Origin: Aequorivita antarctica
GTDB taxonomy: Bacteria > Bacteroidota > Bacteroidia > Flavobacteriales > Flavobacteriaceae
Length of the DNA: 64,000 nt
Reading direction: 5' to 3'
Assembly: GCF_007997155.1 (NCBI RefSeq)
Contig: NZ_VORT01000005.1
Coordinates: forward strand, 62,001 to 126,000
The notes under the pieces were generated by a model that searched no databases, was not told the origin of the DNA, and was given only the letters and a program-made list of their open reading frames with translations. Shown one piece after another: positions 9,467 through 17,921 of the stretch (position 1 is the stretch's first letter; every line of letters begins with the position of its first letter). A program made the translations under genes and the position numbers.

Positions 9467-9508
9467 TTTTTTAAATTTAAATTGTTGTGAATTATTAAAG
9501 TTTGATTT

Positions 9509-9537
9509 CAAATTTACTTTTTTATAGTTAAATACAA
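9509..9537 (-). promoter_or_regulatory. Promoter of Omp28-like copy 2
   Basis: On the minus strand TTG (9537-9535), an 18-base spacer and TAAATTTG (9516-9509) fit the Bacteroidota TTTG-N17-22-TAnnTTTG consensus. The predicted leader is about 40 bases. Confidence 0.6.
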
Positions 9538-9769
9538 TCTTTTGGGAGACAAAATTTTAGGATTTAAATGTTAAAATAGTGTCGAAACTAACTTTAAAGT
9601 ATTTTTTTAAGTATTTTATTCAATAATTGAAATTATCGTTAAAGCCAAAAAAGAAAGAATCTTCTCCATTACCAAATTCTAGAAGATAATATTTTAGGAT
9701 AAACTTCCATAAATGTTAAATAACTGAAATAGAAGGAGTATAGAAGTGAAGGTTTTTAATTTTTATGTT

Positions 9770-9777
9770 TACTTTTG
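9770..9777 (+). promoter_or_regulatory. -7 promoter element of the small T9SS protein gene
   Basis: TACTTTTG matches TAnnTTTG and lies 49 bases before the ATG at 9827. Confidence 0.45.
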
Positions 9778-9826
9778 TTAAACTTAGTAAGCTTTAAACA
9801 ATTTATTTAACTTAAAAATCAAAAAA

Positions 9827-10561
9827 ATGAAACTTAAATTACTTTTTTTAACAATTATGGGCTCAATAGCTGTGGCAAATGCCCAATATACTGTTACCGA
9901 TGAAAATGGAGCTGTTCTTCAAGAAGGCGCTGTATTAGAGTATGGAACATACGGTTATGATGTAGGCGCTGATTACGTTTTTTTTGTAACTAATGACAAT
10001 CCTACTGAGACAATATATTCAAGACTTGAATTTGTTTCTGCTGTAAATGCCGATGGTTCTTTATTAGAAATATGTTATGCAGGACAATGTTATACTGGTA
10101 TTCCATTTGGTTTTACTGCTCCAGCAGCACCAGGTGTACTTCCAATTGGCCCAGGTGAAACAACACCAGGCGGTGACCATATTTTAAACGGGGATCCAGG
10201 TGATGGTGTTTATCTCATAGATTATATTTGTGCGTTTCACCAATACGAAGCAGATGGTGTTACTGAAATAGGAACGCCTCTAACTTTTACCTATCGCTAC
10301 AACCCAACTTTGGGCGTAAATGAAAACAGCAAAGTGAATTTAACCATTCAATCTACAATTGTTTCCAGTGAAATGGTGCTAAATGTGAATGAGCCAGTTA
10401 GCATGTTGGTTTACAATTTGCAAGGAAGTGTTGTGAAACAAGCGCGTTTTGAAACAGGTCTTCAAACAGTAAATATGTCTGACCTAAGTTCACAAACTTA
10501 TATAGTTAAGTTCAACAATGAAAATGGAGCTACGCAAACCACAAGGATTGTCGTTCAATAG
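9827..10561 (+). CDS. Small secreted protein with T9SS sorting domain
   Basis: The 244-residue protein has a signal peptide (1-19, ending AVANA), an unassigned beta-rich domain of about 140 residues (20-165) with three cysteines in CYAGQCYT and DYICAF, and a C-terminal T9SS type A sorting domain (about 175-244: MLVYNLQGSVVKQ and a final TQTTRIVVQ). I recognise no enzyme motif. It is probably a surface or released protein. It has its own promoter-like box and a strong terminator shared with the convergent gene downstream. Confidence 0.8.
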   Translation: MKLKLLFLTIMGSIAVANAQYTVTDENGAVLQEGAVLEYGTYGYDVGADYVFFVTNDNPTETIYSRLEFVSAVNADGSLLEICYAGQCYTGIPFGFTAPAAPGVLPIGPGETTPGGDHILNGDPGDGVYLIDYICAFHQYEADGVTEIGTPLTFTYRYNPTLGVNENSKVNLTIQSTIVSSEMVLNVNEPVSMLVYNLQGSVVKQARFETGLQTVNMSDLSSQTYIVKFNNENGATQTTRIVVQ

Positions 10562-10581
10562 AACTTAAATTCTCTATAAAC

Positions 10582-10615
10582 AAAAGTGCCCCGAAGTTTT
10601 CTTCGGGGCACTTTT
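10582..10615. terminator. Bidirectional rho-independent terminator
   Basis: A perfect 15-base stem (AAAAGTGCCCCGAAG and its complement) with a TTTT loop sits between two convergent genes (stops at 10561 and 10636), with A and T runs on both sides. Confidence 0.92.
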
Positions 10616-10635
10616 TATTTTGTTGAAAATTTTCT

Positions 10636-12297
10636 TTAGAAGGTAACTACAAGATTGGCGGTTAAACCAGTGTTTTCAGGTACATATCTACAAACACCAC
10701 CTACACAAATCAAACCACCGCGCTGACGGCCATAGTTTACTGCAAAACGCGCAGGACCTTTGGAATAACTTCCTCCAAAGCTGTAATAGTGAATTTTTCC
10801 TTCTCCTTCATAGTTCCAAGCATCTGCTGCGTAAAGCGTAAATGCAGAACTGAAGTTATACTCCAGTACTCCAGCCGCCCAGTTCTTTCTATCTACATTT
10901 TTTCTGCTTTTATCAACAGAAAGATGTTGCAGCTCCATACGTAAAGCTTTCCCGCCTTCAAAACGGCGTGTTGCTTCAATTACAGCAATTTGGGCTCTAA
11001 TGTCACCTTGTGTTCCAAGTGGGCCACCTTCGGCAACTCCTTTGTCTATAATAACATCTTGAAAAGTAGCCACGGAGCTCCATTTTGAAGACCAACGGTT
11101 TTTCATTTCAATATTTAAATCACGGAAATAACGTGGGCCATCACCAATAAACTTTGGGTCATAGGTTTGTTCTGCATCATTAAATGTTGCTTCCAATCCT
11201 GCCCAGTAGGAAAAATTTCCTGCTAATTTAGTTCCAAGTTTTCCTAAGAATGATTCTTTATCAAAAGAATAATAAACATCAACTTGTCCTCCCACTTCTC
11301 CAGCTCTTTTTTCGGTATCACCGAAAAGCAATCGTGGTTGGGCACTATATACATATATATTAGATAGCAAATAATCATGTTGTTTTGTTAGACCGGGCAC
11401 GTAATTAACAATTTGTTCATTGTAAACGTTGCCTTCAGCATAACGGTCTGCATAAAAGCTAAAATTTTCCAGTCTTCTAAAAGTAGAGCTCACTCCTAAT
11501 CCTTTTTGGGCATAACCCAAATTCACCTGAAGTGCTGTACCATCAAAAAGTTGAGGTGAAGTTACTTCGCCTTCATTTATAAGTACGTCTGGGTCTTTGG
11601 TAATTGCTTCTACACCTCCATAGAAATTTTTGGCGACAAAATCCAGTCTTCCTCCATAAGCATTAATGTTTGCAGGGATTGAGTCATTGGCGCCATTTGA
11701 TTGATAGCGGCCCACATAGCTTCCGCCAAGTTTTAGGTCAACGGCATCAATATTCAAAAGTCCACTTAAATCTACATTGGCATCAAGACCTTGCATAACA
11801 CCTTCAGAAACGTCAAAGCCATTTCTTATTTGACCGTAAACTCCAGTTAAGTCAAGGTTTTCAATTGGGGTGAATCTTACACGAAGACCTTTAAGAGCGT
11901 TATTGATACCCAATTGGCGATCTTCCCAAGTTCTTAATATAAGACCACTACCGAATTGCTCATAAAAATAACCTCCAGTAACATCCAAGGTTTCATTTTT
12001 AAAGTTTAGATAGTATGTTCCTATGCCGTTTTGGTTTTCCCAAGTTGGAGAATATCCCAATAATACGGAAGGAAGATAAGCTTCATATTGAAGCCCTGCA
12101 GTAAATTTTCCCAGAGAATAATTCATCTGTAAATAATTATTGGATCTAAAACGATCTTCTGGGGCTTCAAAGCCTGTGTTCTCATCTGGAACGAGCCATT
12201 GAGAGTTTGACTCAAGACCACCAAAAAAGTAGCCGTTATCTTGCGAAAAGGAGACGGCGCCCATAAACATAAAGGCTCCTAGTATAATTTTTTTCAT
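10636..12297 (-). CDS. Outer membrane beta-barrel-like protein (DUF6029-like)
   Basis: The 553-residue protein has a signal peptide (MKKIILGAFMFMGAVSFS, then QDN) followed by a long run of alternating hydrophobic/aromatic strands and ends in an aromatic residue (LTANLVVTF), as expected for an outer membrane barrel. I associate it with the DUF6029 family of Bacteroidota by overall appearance; no biochemical function is known to me. The gene is 26 bases downstream of the TlpA-like gene and is likely its operon partner. Grouping with TlpA- and Omp28-like proteins suggests work in envelope redox or cargo handling, but that is inference. Confidence 0.78.
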   Translation of the reverse strand: MKKIILGAFMFMGAVSFSQDNGYFFGGLESNSQWLVPDENTGFEAPEDRFRSNNYLQMNYSLGKFTAGLQYEAYLPSVLLGYSPTWENQNGIGTYYLNFKNETLDVTGGYFYEQFGSGLILRTWEDRQLGINNALKGLRVRFTPIENLDLTGVYGQIRNGFDVSEGVMQGLDANVDLSGLLNIDAVDLKLGGSYVGRYQSNGANDSIPANINAYGGRLDFVAKNFYGGVEAITKDPDVLINEGEVTSPQLFDGTALQVNLGYAQKGLGVSSTFRRLENFSFYADRYAEGNVYNEQIVNYVPGLTKQHDYLLSNIYVYSAQPRLLFGDTEKRAGEVGGQVDVYYSFDKESFLGKLGTKLAGNFSYWAGLEATFNDAEQTYDPKFIGDGPRYFRDLNIEMKNRWSSKWSSVATFQDVIIDKGVAEGGPLGTQGDIRAQIAVIEATRRFEGGKALRMELQHLSVDKSRKNVDRKNWAAGVLEYNFSSAFTLYAADAWNYEGEGKIHYYSFGGSYSKGPARFAVNYGRQRGGLICVGGVCRYVPENTGLTANLVVTF

Positions 12298-12323
12298 TGT
12301 AAAGGTTTGGTTGGTAATTTTTT

Positions 12324-12812
12324 TTAATTAACAGCGGAAAATTCCTTTATTTTTTCATAAAGTTCCATCTCTGCGCCTGGGCTGTAGCCTGAATGTCTGT
12401 AAACGATCTGATTGTTTTTTACGAGAAGCGTTAAGGGTACAGTGGCGGCACCAACGGCACGTTTAAAATCATTGTTGGTGTCTAGGAGCACTGTATAGTC
12501 CCATCCTTTTCCGTTTACCATTGGTTTTACGCGTTTCACGCCACGGCTGTCGTCAATAGAAACGGCGTAGAGTTTTACGTTAGTTTCTGCCTGCCAATCT
12601 GGATAAACTTCGCTAATGGCATCTAGTTCTTTTATGCAAGGAACGCACCAAGTGGCCCAAAGCGATATTACAACTACATTGTCATCCGTAGACAAATCAT
12701 TGGAATTGATAGGTTGACCATCCAAGGTGGTCATATCAACTTTTGGTAATTCGTTTTGTGCAATGGCACTTAAGGTAACCAACGCAAGAAGAAGGGGAAG
12801 TAATCTTTTCAT
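12324..12812 (-). CDS. TlpA-like periplasmic thioredoxin
   Basis: The 162-residue protein has a signal peptide (1-18, ending SAIA) and a TlpA/ResA-type thioredoxin fold with the active site W55-C56-V-P-C59 in LWATWCVPCIKEL and the cis-proline region VPLTLLV. Proteins of this group reduce or shuffle disulfides in the periplasm. It is first of a two-gene unit with the barrel protein and divergent from an Omp28-like lipoprotein gene, so three thioredoxin-fold exported proteins lie within 9 kb. Confidence 0.9.
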   Translation of the reverse strand: MKRLLPLLLALVTLSAIAQNELPKVDMTTLDGQPINSNDLSTDDNVVVISLWATWCVPCIKELDAISEVYPDWQAETNVKLYAVSIDDSRGVKRVKPMVNGKGWDYTVLLDTNNDFKRAVGAATVPLTLLVKNNQIVYRHSGYSPGAEMELYEKIKEFSAVN

Positions 12813-12978
12813 CCAATAAAATTTTTAATAATTAGTTAAAGTGTAGCAATATTAAGTTATTTTTAATAAATACTTAAATTTGTATTGCCGAAAGTTATGG
12901 ATTTAACATTCTAAAACCGTGCCTTTTTTTATAAATGCTTTATATTAGCCCACTAAAATTATTTAATTAACTGTTATT

Positions 12979-14292
12979 ATGCGAACTTATCCCTATTTCA
13001 AAATCTTGTTTCTTTTTGCTTTTATAGCCATCGTTGGATGTAGCAAAAAAGAAGATCCACTTGGTGCTCCCACCGAAAGTCTTTCAATTACACTTACAAG
13101 TGATGCCGGTACCAACGAATTGGAAGTATTGTCCGTAGATCAATTGGTGAATTTTACAATTACAGGGAATGATGGAGAAAATTATACTTCTTCTGCAAAA
13201 ATATATGTGAACGATTCCGAAATACAGGGCTCTTCATATACTTTTTCAAGCACGGGAACATTTACCGTAAAAGCGCTTTACGAAAGTACGGCAAGTAATG
13301 TTCTTAACTTTGAAGTAATCGCTGAGACCGAACGAGCACTGACCTTAGATGTGACGAGAGCTATGAATAATCAGACCATAACTTTTGGTTTGCTTGATTC
13401 CAATGGAAACAATACAGCTTCCGATGCTACTTTTTATGTTAATGGCGCGGCAATTACTGGGTTTACCTATTCCTCTGCAGCAGAAGGAAGCTTTGAGGTT
13501 TATGCAGAATATTTAGTGAATGGCGATACATATACAAGTACCGTGAAAAACTTTGCAGTATATATTCCAAAAAGAAATGTGGTGCTTGAAGATTACACAG
13601 GTACTTGGTGTGGCTATTGCTTAAAAGCTTTAGCGGCGATTAATACTTTAAAGCAAATGACTGATCACATTTCAGTAGTTGCTATTCACAAAAAATCTTT
13701 AGGTTATGAACCTATGCATTTTCCACAGGTTAATGATCTTCAAGCTGAATTTGATGTTCCAAATGAATTTCCTCAGGGTCAGTTAAACAGAACCATAAAA
13801 TGGAATTCTCTTCCTGGTTCTAATGATTATGATTTGGATGCCGTAACGAGTATTGCTGGTTTAGAAACAGATGCCTCCCTTGCAATCTCTTCACAAGTTA
13901 GTGGTTCTACGCTTTCTGTGGATGCAAAAGTGATTTATAGAAATGGCTCCGAGTCGGGGGATAAACTTGTAGTGTATTTATTGGAAAGCGGAATTGTTGC
14001 TGATCAGAGAAATTATTTTGATGGTGATCCCACCAGTCCTTATTTTGGAATGGGTGATCCAATTTTAGATTTTGTTCACGAGGACGCATTGCGTAATTCA
14101 CTTTCAGGCCTTTTTGGAGATAATATCCCAGAAACTCCTGCTTACCAAGAATATAAAAAGACATATACTTTTGAGATTCCTTCGGAATACAATGCTGAAA
14201 ACTTAAGCTTTGTTGTAATGCTTGTAAAAGCTGATAATAGCGCCAAAAACTCATTGCATGCAGAGTTGGGTGAAACTAAATTGTATCAGTAA
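12979..14292 (+). CDS. Omp28-like lipoprotein with CxxC thioredoxin-like domain
   Basis: The 437-residue protein begins with a lipoprotein signal (FIAIVGC, lipidated Cys21). Two Ig-like beta domains (about 25-200) are followed by an Omp28-type thioredoxin-like domain with C211-G-Y-C214 in DYTGTWCGYCLKAL. There is no T9SS sorting domain, unlike the two Omp28-like copies on the minus strand. It should be anchored in the outer or inner membrane facing the periplasm or surface. It is divergent from the tlpA-like gene and followed by a terminator. Confidence 0.85.
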   Translation: MRTYPYFKILFLFAFIAIVGCSKKEDPLGAPTESLSITLTSDAGTNELEVLSVDQLVNFTITGNDGENYTSSAKIYVNDSEIQGSSYTFSSTGTFTVKALYESTASNVLNFEVIAETERALTLDVTRAMNNQTITFGLLDSNGNNTASDATFYVNGAAITGFTYSSAAEGSFEVYAEYLVNGDTYTSTVKNFAVYIPKRNVVLEDYTGTWCGYCLKALAAINTLKQMTDHISVVAIHKKSLGYEPMHFPQVNDLQAEFDVPNEFPQGQLNRTIKWNSLPGSNDYDLDAVTSIAGLETDASLAISSQVSGSTLSVDAKVIYRNGSESGDKLVVYLLESGIVADQRNYFDGDPTSPYFGMGDPILDFVHEDALRNSLSGLFGDNIPETPAYQEYKKTYTFEIPSEYNAENLSFVVMLVKADNSAKNSLHAELGETKLYQ

Positions 14293-14312
14293 AATACTTT
14301 TCACATAAATTT

Positions 14313-14347
14313 AAAAACCCATTCCAAATTATTGGAGTGGGTTTTTT
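14313..14347 (+). terminator. Rho-independent terminator after the Omp28-like lipoprotein
   Basis: A 14-base stem (AAAAACCCATTCCA paired with TGGAGTGGGTTTTT, one G-T wobble) with a 6-base loop and a following T-run. The hairpin overlaps the long upstream extension of the next reading frame, arguing for the later start of that gene. Confidence 0.85.
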
Positions 14348-14396
14348 TATGGGTTTGAAAAAATCAATCGAAATATTCGTAATTTTGAAACCAATT

Positions 14397-14759
14397 ATGA
14401 GCGAAAAACTTACCAAACAGGAACTTCATAACCTAGCTATGAACATAGTTGGGAAACAGCTTGAAGCTGAGGGCTATGAGTTTTTAGGCGTCAATTCAAA
14501 ACTGAAAAGTGATCCTCAGTTCGTAGCGTTGAAAGATAAAATGCTTCACTTTATAATTGTTCGCGCAGTTTCTTTTCCTCAGGATGCTCATGCTTACGAC
14601 CCCGTTTTTATGCAAACGATGAAGGAACATGCTTCAAAGTTTGAAGCAAAAACCTATTATGCAGGCGTTGGTTTGGGCAACGGAAGCGATTACGGAAAAC
14701 CAGTTTTAAAAGATGAAGACTACACTATGGTCTATAAAGGATTACAGATAATTTTATGA
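14397..14759 (+). CDS. Small conserved protein often labelled as an Nqr subunit F relative
   Basis: The 120-residue cytosolic protein starts at ATG 14397 (the frame is open from 14337, but that stretch lies in the terminator). Similar flavobacterial proteins are, to my memory, database-labelled Na+-translocating NADH-quinone reductase subunit F, although no ferredoxin or FAD domain of true NqrF (about 400 residues) is present. It immediately precedes apbE, whose product flavinylates Nqr and Rnf subunits, so a link to flavoenzyme maturation is plausible. Its real function is unknown, and no nqr structural gene is in the window. Confidence 0.65.
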   Translation: MSEKLTKQELHNLAMNIVGKQLEAEGYEFLGVNSKLKSDPQFVALKDKMLHFIIVRAVSFPQDAHAYDPVFMQTMKEHASKFEAKTYYAGVGLGNGSDYGKPVLKDEDYTMVYKGLQIIL

Positions 14760-14818
14760 AATGCCCATTAACAAATTGCAAAACAACCGAAAATGTATAT
14801 TAGGGCATTCCATTCCTG

Positions 14819-14840
14819 TGCCGAGCGCAGTCGAAGCATT
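14819..14840. repeat. Half-site of a dispersed palindromic repeat
   Basis: GTGCCGAGCGCAGTCGAAGC between the Nqr-associated gene and apbE resembles the GAGCGGAGCCGAAG core of the repeats at 23003-23059 and 38831-38883. Only one arm is present here. Confidence 0.4.
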
Positions 14841-14865
14841 CCTTTTTCTCAAATATTTTATACAG

Positions 14866-15873
14866 ATGAAAAAACTAATCCTTATCCCCGTATTGTTGCT
14901 TTTCATTTTTTGTGAAAAGAAAGAAGCCACGCACCGTTTTATGCAGGGTGAAGCCTTTGGAACCACTTATAATATTCAGTTTTATTCAGAAAAAGATATT
15001 GATTTCAAAAAAGGGCTGGACTCTGTTATTGAAGCTGTAAATCGTTCCGTGAGCACTTATATTCCCGACAGCGATATTTCTAAAGTAAACCAAGGCGATT
15101 CCACCATTGTGGTAGATTCTATTTTCAAAGAAGTCTTTGAAATTTCTAAAGAAGTAAATAAAAAAACAAACGGCTATTTTGATCCAACCATCGGGGTATT
15201 GCGCAATGCCTACGGTTTTGGAGATGTAAAACCGATGAAAGAAATTGACAGTACAACCTTGGATTCCTTAATGAAATACGTAGGTTTCCATAAAGTGAAA
15301 ATCAACAACGATGGAACTATTTCAAAAGAATATCCGCAAATATATTTCGATTTTAATGCTGTGGCAAAAGGATTCGGGATAGATTGTCTTGGACGTTATT
15401 TGGAATCCAAAGACGTAACCGATTATTTAATTGAATTGGGCGGTGAAATCCTCGCGAAAGGAGAAAACATTGAAAAAAACCAAGATTGGGTTGTTGGTAT
15501 TGAAGCGGTGGATTCAGAACTTGAAGACCGAAGTTTTGAAGCTACAGTAAAACTGAAAAATGTGGGAATGGCTTCTTCGGGCAATTACCGCAAATTCAGA
15601 ATTGATTCCGCAACAGGAAAAAAATATGTGCATACTTTAAATCCACTAACTGGTTCTGCGGAAATGAGTGACGTGACAAGTTCAACAGTAATTGCACCAA
15701 CTTGCGGTGTGGCGGATGCTTATGCAACTTCCTTTATGGCCTTAGGTATAGAAAAATCTAAGGAATTGCTAAAAAACCTTCCAAATGTGGAAGCATATCT
15801 GACCTTTAATGATTCTTTAAACCAGCATCAAGTATTTATGACGGATGGATTTAAAAAGCGCTTAGGTAATTAG
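14866..15873 (+). CDS. apbE: FAD:protein FMN transferase (ApbE), lipoprotein
   Basis: ApbE attaches FMN from FAD to a threonine or serine of target proteins such as NqrB/NqrC. The 335-residue protein from ATG 14866 has a lipoprotein-like signal (LLLFIFC16), GEAFGTTYNIQF, FDFNAVAKGFGID, GGEILAKG, SSGNYRKF, HTLNPLTG and ADAYATSFMALG, all typical for the family. The frame is open back to 14761 but a signal peptide starting at 14866 decides the start. It lies about 100 bases behind the Nqr-associated gene and overlaps the 3' end of the convergent methyltransferase gene by 12 bases. Confidence 0.93.
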   Translation: MKKLILIPVLLLFIFCEKKEATHRFMQGEAFGTTYNIQFYSEKDIDFKKGLDSVIEAVNRSVSTYIPDSDISKVNQGDSTIVVDSIFKEVFEISKEVNKKTNGYFDPTIGVLRNAYGFGDVKPMKEIDSTTLDSLMKYVGFHKVKINNDGTISKEYPQIYFDFNAVAKGFGIDCLGRYLESKDVTDYLIELGGEILAKGENIEKNQDWVVGIEAVDSELEDRSFEATVKLKNVGMASSGNYRKFRIDSATGKKYVHTLNPLTGSAEMSDVTSSTVIAPTCGVADAYATSFMALGIEKSKELLKNLPNVEAYLTFNDSLNQHQVFMTDGFKKRLGN

Positions 15874-16680
15874 CTTTTTACAAACAGGAATCAATTCCCC
15901 TTTTGCCAACCTGTATTTTTCAACTTTTTCTGAAGGAATAATATTTGTGTAATCCACGGCTTCAACTTTAAAGCCAATACTTTCAAGTTTGGTGAAATAA
16001 TCCATCCCATACACCCTAACGTGATCGTATTGTCCAAATATTTTTGCACGTTCTTTTGGGTCGGTAATGCTGTCGTCTTCAAACGTTTTTTCTAAATTTG
16101 CTTTGTAGGGAATTTGAAGAATTGCCGTGCCGCCGGGCGCTAATACACGGTAAATTTCCCGCATCGCTTTTGTGTCATTTGGAATGTGCTCCAAAACATG
16201 GTTGCAGATTATAAAGTCGAATTCATTATCCTGAAAAGGTAAATCACAAATATCCGCTTTCACATCAGCAATTGGCGAATTGAGATCGGTTGTGGTGTAA
16301 TCCAGATTTTTCATTTTCCGGAACTTTTTATAAAACGCTTGCTCAGGCGCAAAGTGAAGCACCTTCAAGTTTTTAGTAAAAAAACCAGTTTCATTTTGAA
16401 GATAAAGCCAGAATAATCTGTGCCGTTCCAAAGAAAGTGTTCCTGGGGAAAGCACATTTTCGCGAACAATTTCATACCCATAAGGAAGAAACTTTCGGTA
16501 GGATTTCCCGTCTATTGGGTCGGTGTATTTATTTCCTTTCAGAAGAAAAGCTAGTATAGGCCTGCCAATAATACTCAGTCTTATGAGCAGTGGTCTGGGA
16601 ATGGTATTTAGAATTTTTTTGAACAAAGGGTTTGAGTTGTTATAAAACGAATTCCTTTTCTCTAAACTCCTTTTCTTCAT
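15862..16680 (-). CDS. Class I SAM-dependent methyltransferase
   Basis: The 272-residue protein contains a Methyltransf_11-type domain in its second half, with DYTTTDLNSPIADVKADICD, DFIICNHVLEHIPND and REIYRVLAPGGTAILQIP. The basic and hydrophobic N-terminal 90 residues have no recognised domain. The substrate is unknown. I use ATG 16680 rather than GTG 16683 directly before it. The gene overlaps the 3' end of map by 41 bases, pointing to translational coupling, and its own 3' end overlaps that of apbE by 12 bases. Confidence 0.85.
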   Translation of the reverse strand: MKKRSLEKRNSFYNNSNPLFKKILNTIPRPLLIRLSIIGRPILAFLLKGNKYTDPIDGKSYRKFLPYGYEIVRENVLSPGTLSLERHRLFWLYLQNETGFFTKNLKVLHFAPEQAFYKKFRKMKNLDYTTTDLNSPIADVKADICDLPFQDNEFDFIICNHVLEHIPNDTKAMREIYRVLAPGGTAILQIPYKANLEKTFEDDSITDPKERAKIFGQYDHVRVYGMDYFTKLESIGFKVEAVDYTNIIPSEKVEKYRLAKGELIPVCKKLIT

Positions 16681-17458
16681 CACTCACAATCCCCAAGGCT
16701 TCATAAACATACGCAAAAGTGGAAAGCAATTCTGGTTTTCCGTTTACCAAAGCAATGTCGTGCTCAAAGTGTGCGCTGGGTTGCCCGTCCTGCGTAACAA
16801 TGGTCCAACCGTCTTTCAATTGTTTTATTTTGTGCGTTCCCATATTTATCATGGGTTCAAGAGCTATGGTCATTCCTTCAATAAACTTCTTTCCGCGACC
16901 ACGACGACCGTAGTTTGGCATCTCTGGGTCTTCGTGCATTTTTCTTCCTAAACCGTGGCCCACAAGCTCACGTACCACACCATACCCTTGTGCTTCACAA
17001 TAATTCTGAATTGCAAAACCAACATCGCCCACCCGGTTTCCAGCTTTAAATTCACGGATACCGATATAAAGTGATTCTTTAGTAATCTTCAGTAGTTTTT
17101 TAATTTCAGGGTCAACTTCACCCACTTCAAAAGTATAGGCGTGGTCACCGTAAAATCCGTTTTTGATGGAGCCACAGTCAATAGCTATAATATCACCTTC
17201 TTTCAAAGGAATATCTGTCGGCAAACCGTGAACCACCGCTTCATTTACACTAGTAAGTAGGGTTGAAGGACAGTCGTATAATCCCAAAAATCCCGGGATT
17301 GCGTCTTGGCTCCTAATATAATCTTCCGCCATTTTATTTAACTGATTGGTTGTAACGCCTGGTTTTACTTCCTTTGCGAGCATTCCCAAAGTGCGGGATA
17401 CCACCAAAGCGCTTTCGCGCATCAATTCAATTTCTTCTCTTGTTTTTGAAATTATCAT
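16640..17458 (-). CDS. map: Methionine aminopeptidase, type I
   Basis: Map removes N-terminal methionine from nascent proteins in the cytosol. The 272-residue protein has the metal ligands in order: Asp in AIDCGS, Asp in YGDHAYTF, His in GHGLGRKMHEDP, Glu in ALEPMINMG and Glu in HFEHDIAL. Length fits type I enzymes lacking extensions. It follows the HAD gene by 4 bases and overlaps the methyltransferase gene, so HAD-map-methyltransferase form one operon here, unlike the common secY-infA setting. Confidence 0.96.
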   Translation of the reverse strand: MIISKTREEIELMRESALVVSRTLGMLAKEVKPGVTTNQLNKMAEDYIRSQDAIPGFLGLYDCPSTLLTSVNEAVVHGLPTDIPLKEGDIIAIDCGSIKNGFYGDHAYTFEVGEVDPEIKKLLKITKESLYIGIREFKAGNRVGDVGFAIQNYCEAQGYGVVRELVGHGLGRKMHEDPEMPNYGRRGRGKKFIEGMTIALEPMINMGTHKIKQLKDGWTIVTQDGQPSAHFEHDIALVNGKPELLSTFAYVYEALGIVSDEEKEFREKEFVL

Positions 17459-17462
17459 AATA

Positions 17463-17876
17463 CTATTTTAAAAAGGAAAAAAATCCTTTTTTCTGAGTTT
17501 TAGGTTTTGTAGGTGTAGGTTCACCAATAAGTTGCTGATATATTTCGCCCCAACTTTTAAGTCCGCCAATATTACGGTCATCTATAAAAATATCAGCGTG
17601 TATTTTTCGGCTGTAAGAAGCATCAAATTCTTCTTCGGGAAAACTTCGGTTTACGGCATAAAAAACAATTCCGTTTTCTTCACAGAATTTTACAGCTTCT
17701 TCCAAAGCACGTCCTTTTCGGTATGTCCATAAAATGAGTCGGTGCCCTTCATGCTGCAATTTTTTCAGCGTATCAAAAGCAAAAATAATGGGACGGCCAA
17801 TGCGAGGATATTCATCTTCAACAAGGGTTCCGTCAAAATCTATGGCTATAGTGAGTGTTTCTCTGATCATCGTCAT
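17463..17876 (-). CDS. Small HAD-superfamily phosphatase
   Basis: The 137-residue protein is a minimal HAD hydrolase without a large cap. It shows the nucleophile motif AIDFDGTL (DxD), a WTYRKGRAL segment for motif II/III, and ADIFIDDRNIG for the second metal-binding acidic pair. It resembles the small Bacteroides HAD group exemplified by BT0820. Two ATGs (17876 and 17870) are possible; a promoter box 12 bases upstream leaves almost no leader. The C-terminus is basic and aromatic (KGFFSFLK). The substrate is unknown. Confidence 0.85.
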   Translation of the reverse strand: MTMIRETLTIAIDFDGTLVEDEYPRIGRPIIFAFDTLKKLQHEGHRLILWTYRKGRALEEAVKFCEENGIVFYAVNRSFPEEEFDASYSRKIHADIFIDDRNIGGLKSWGEIYQQLIGEPTPTKPKTQKKGFFSFLK

Positions 17877-17887
17877 TTTTCGAGCCG

Positions 17888-17918
17888 CAAATTTACAAAG
17901 AATTATACCGTTGCTAAA
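17888..17918 (-). promoter_or_regulatory. Promoter of the HAD-map-methyltransferase operon
   Basis: On the minus strand TTTA, a 19-base spacer and TAAATTTG (17895-17888) resemble the Bacteroidota consensus. The -7 box ends only 11 bases before the first ATG, predicting a very short leader. Confidence 0.5.
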
Positions 17919-17921
17919 GTT

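Larger units (their letters stand above)
9467..9826. other. Gene-free divergent promoter region (360 bp)
   Basis: This AT-rich interval separates Omp28-like copy 2 (leftward) from a small T9SS protein (rightward). It holds promoter-like elements for both genes. I see no open frame with coding character, no RNA gene and no strong hairpin in it. Confidence 0.6.
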
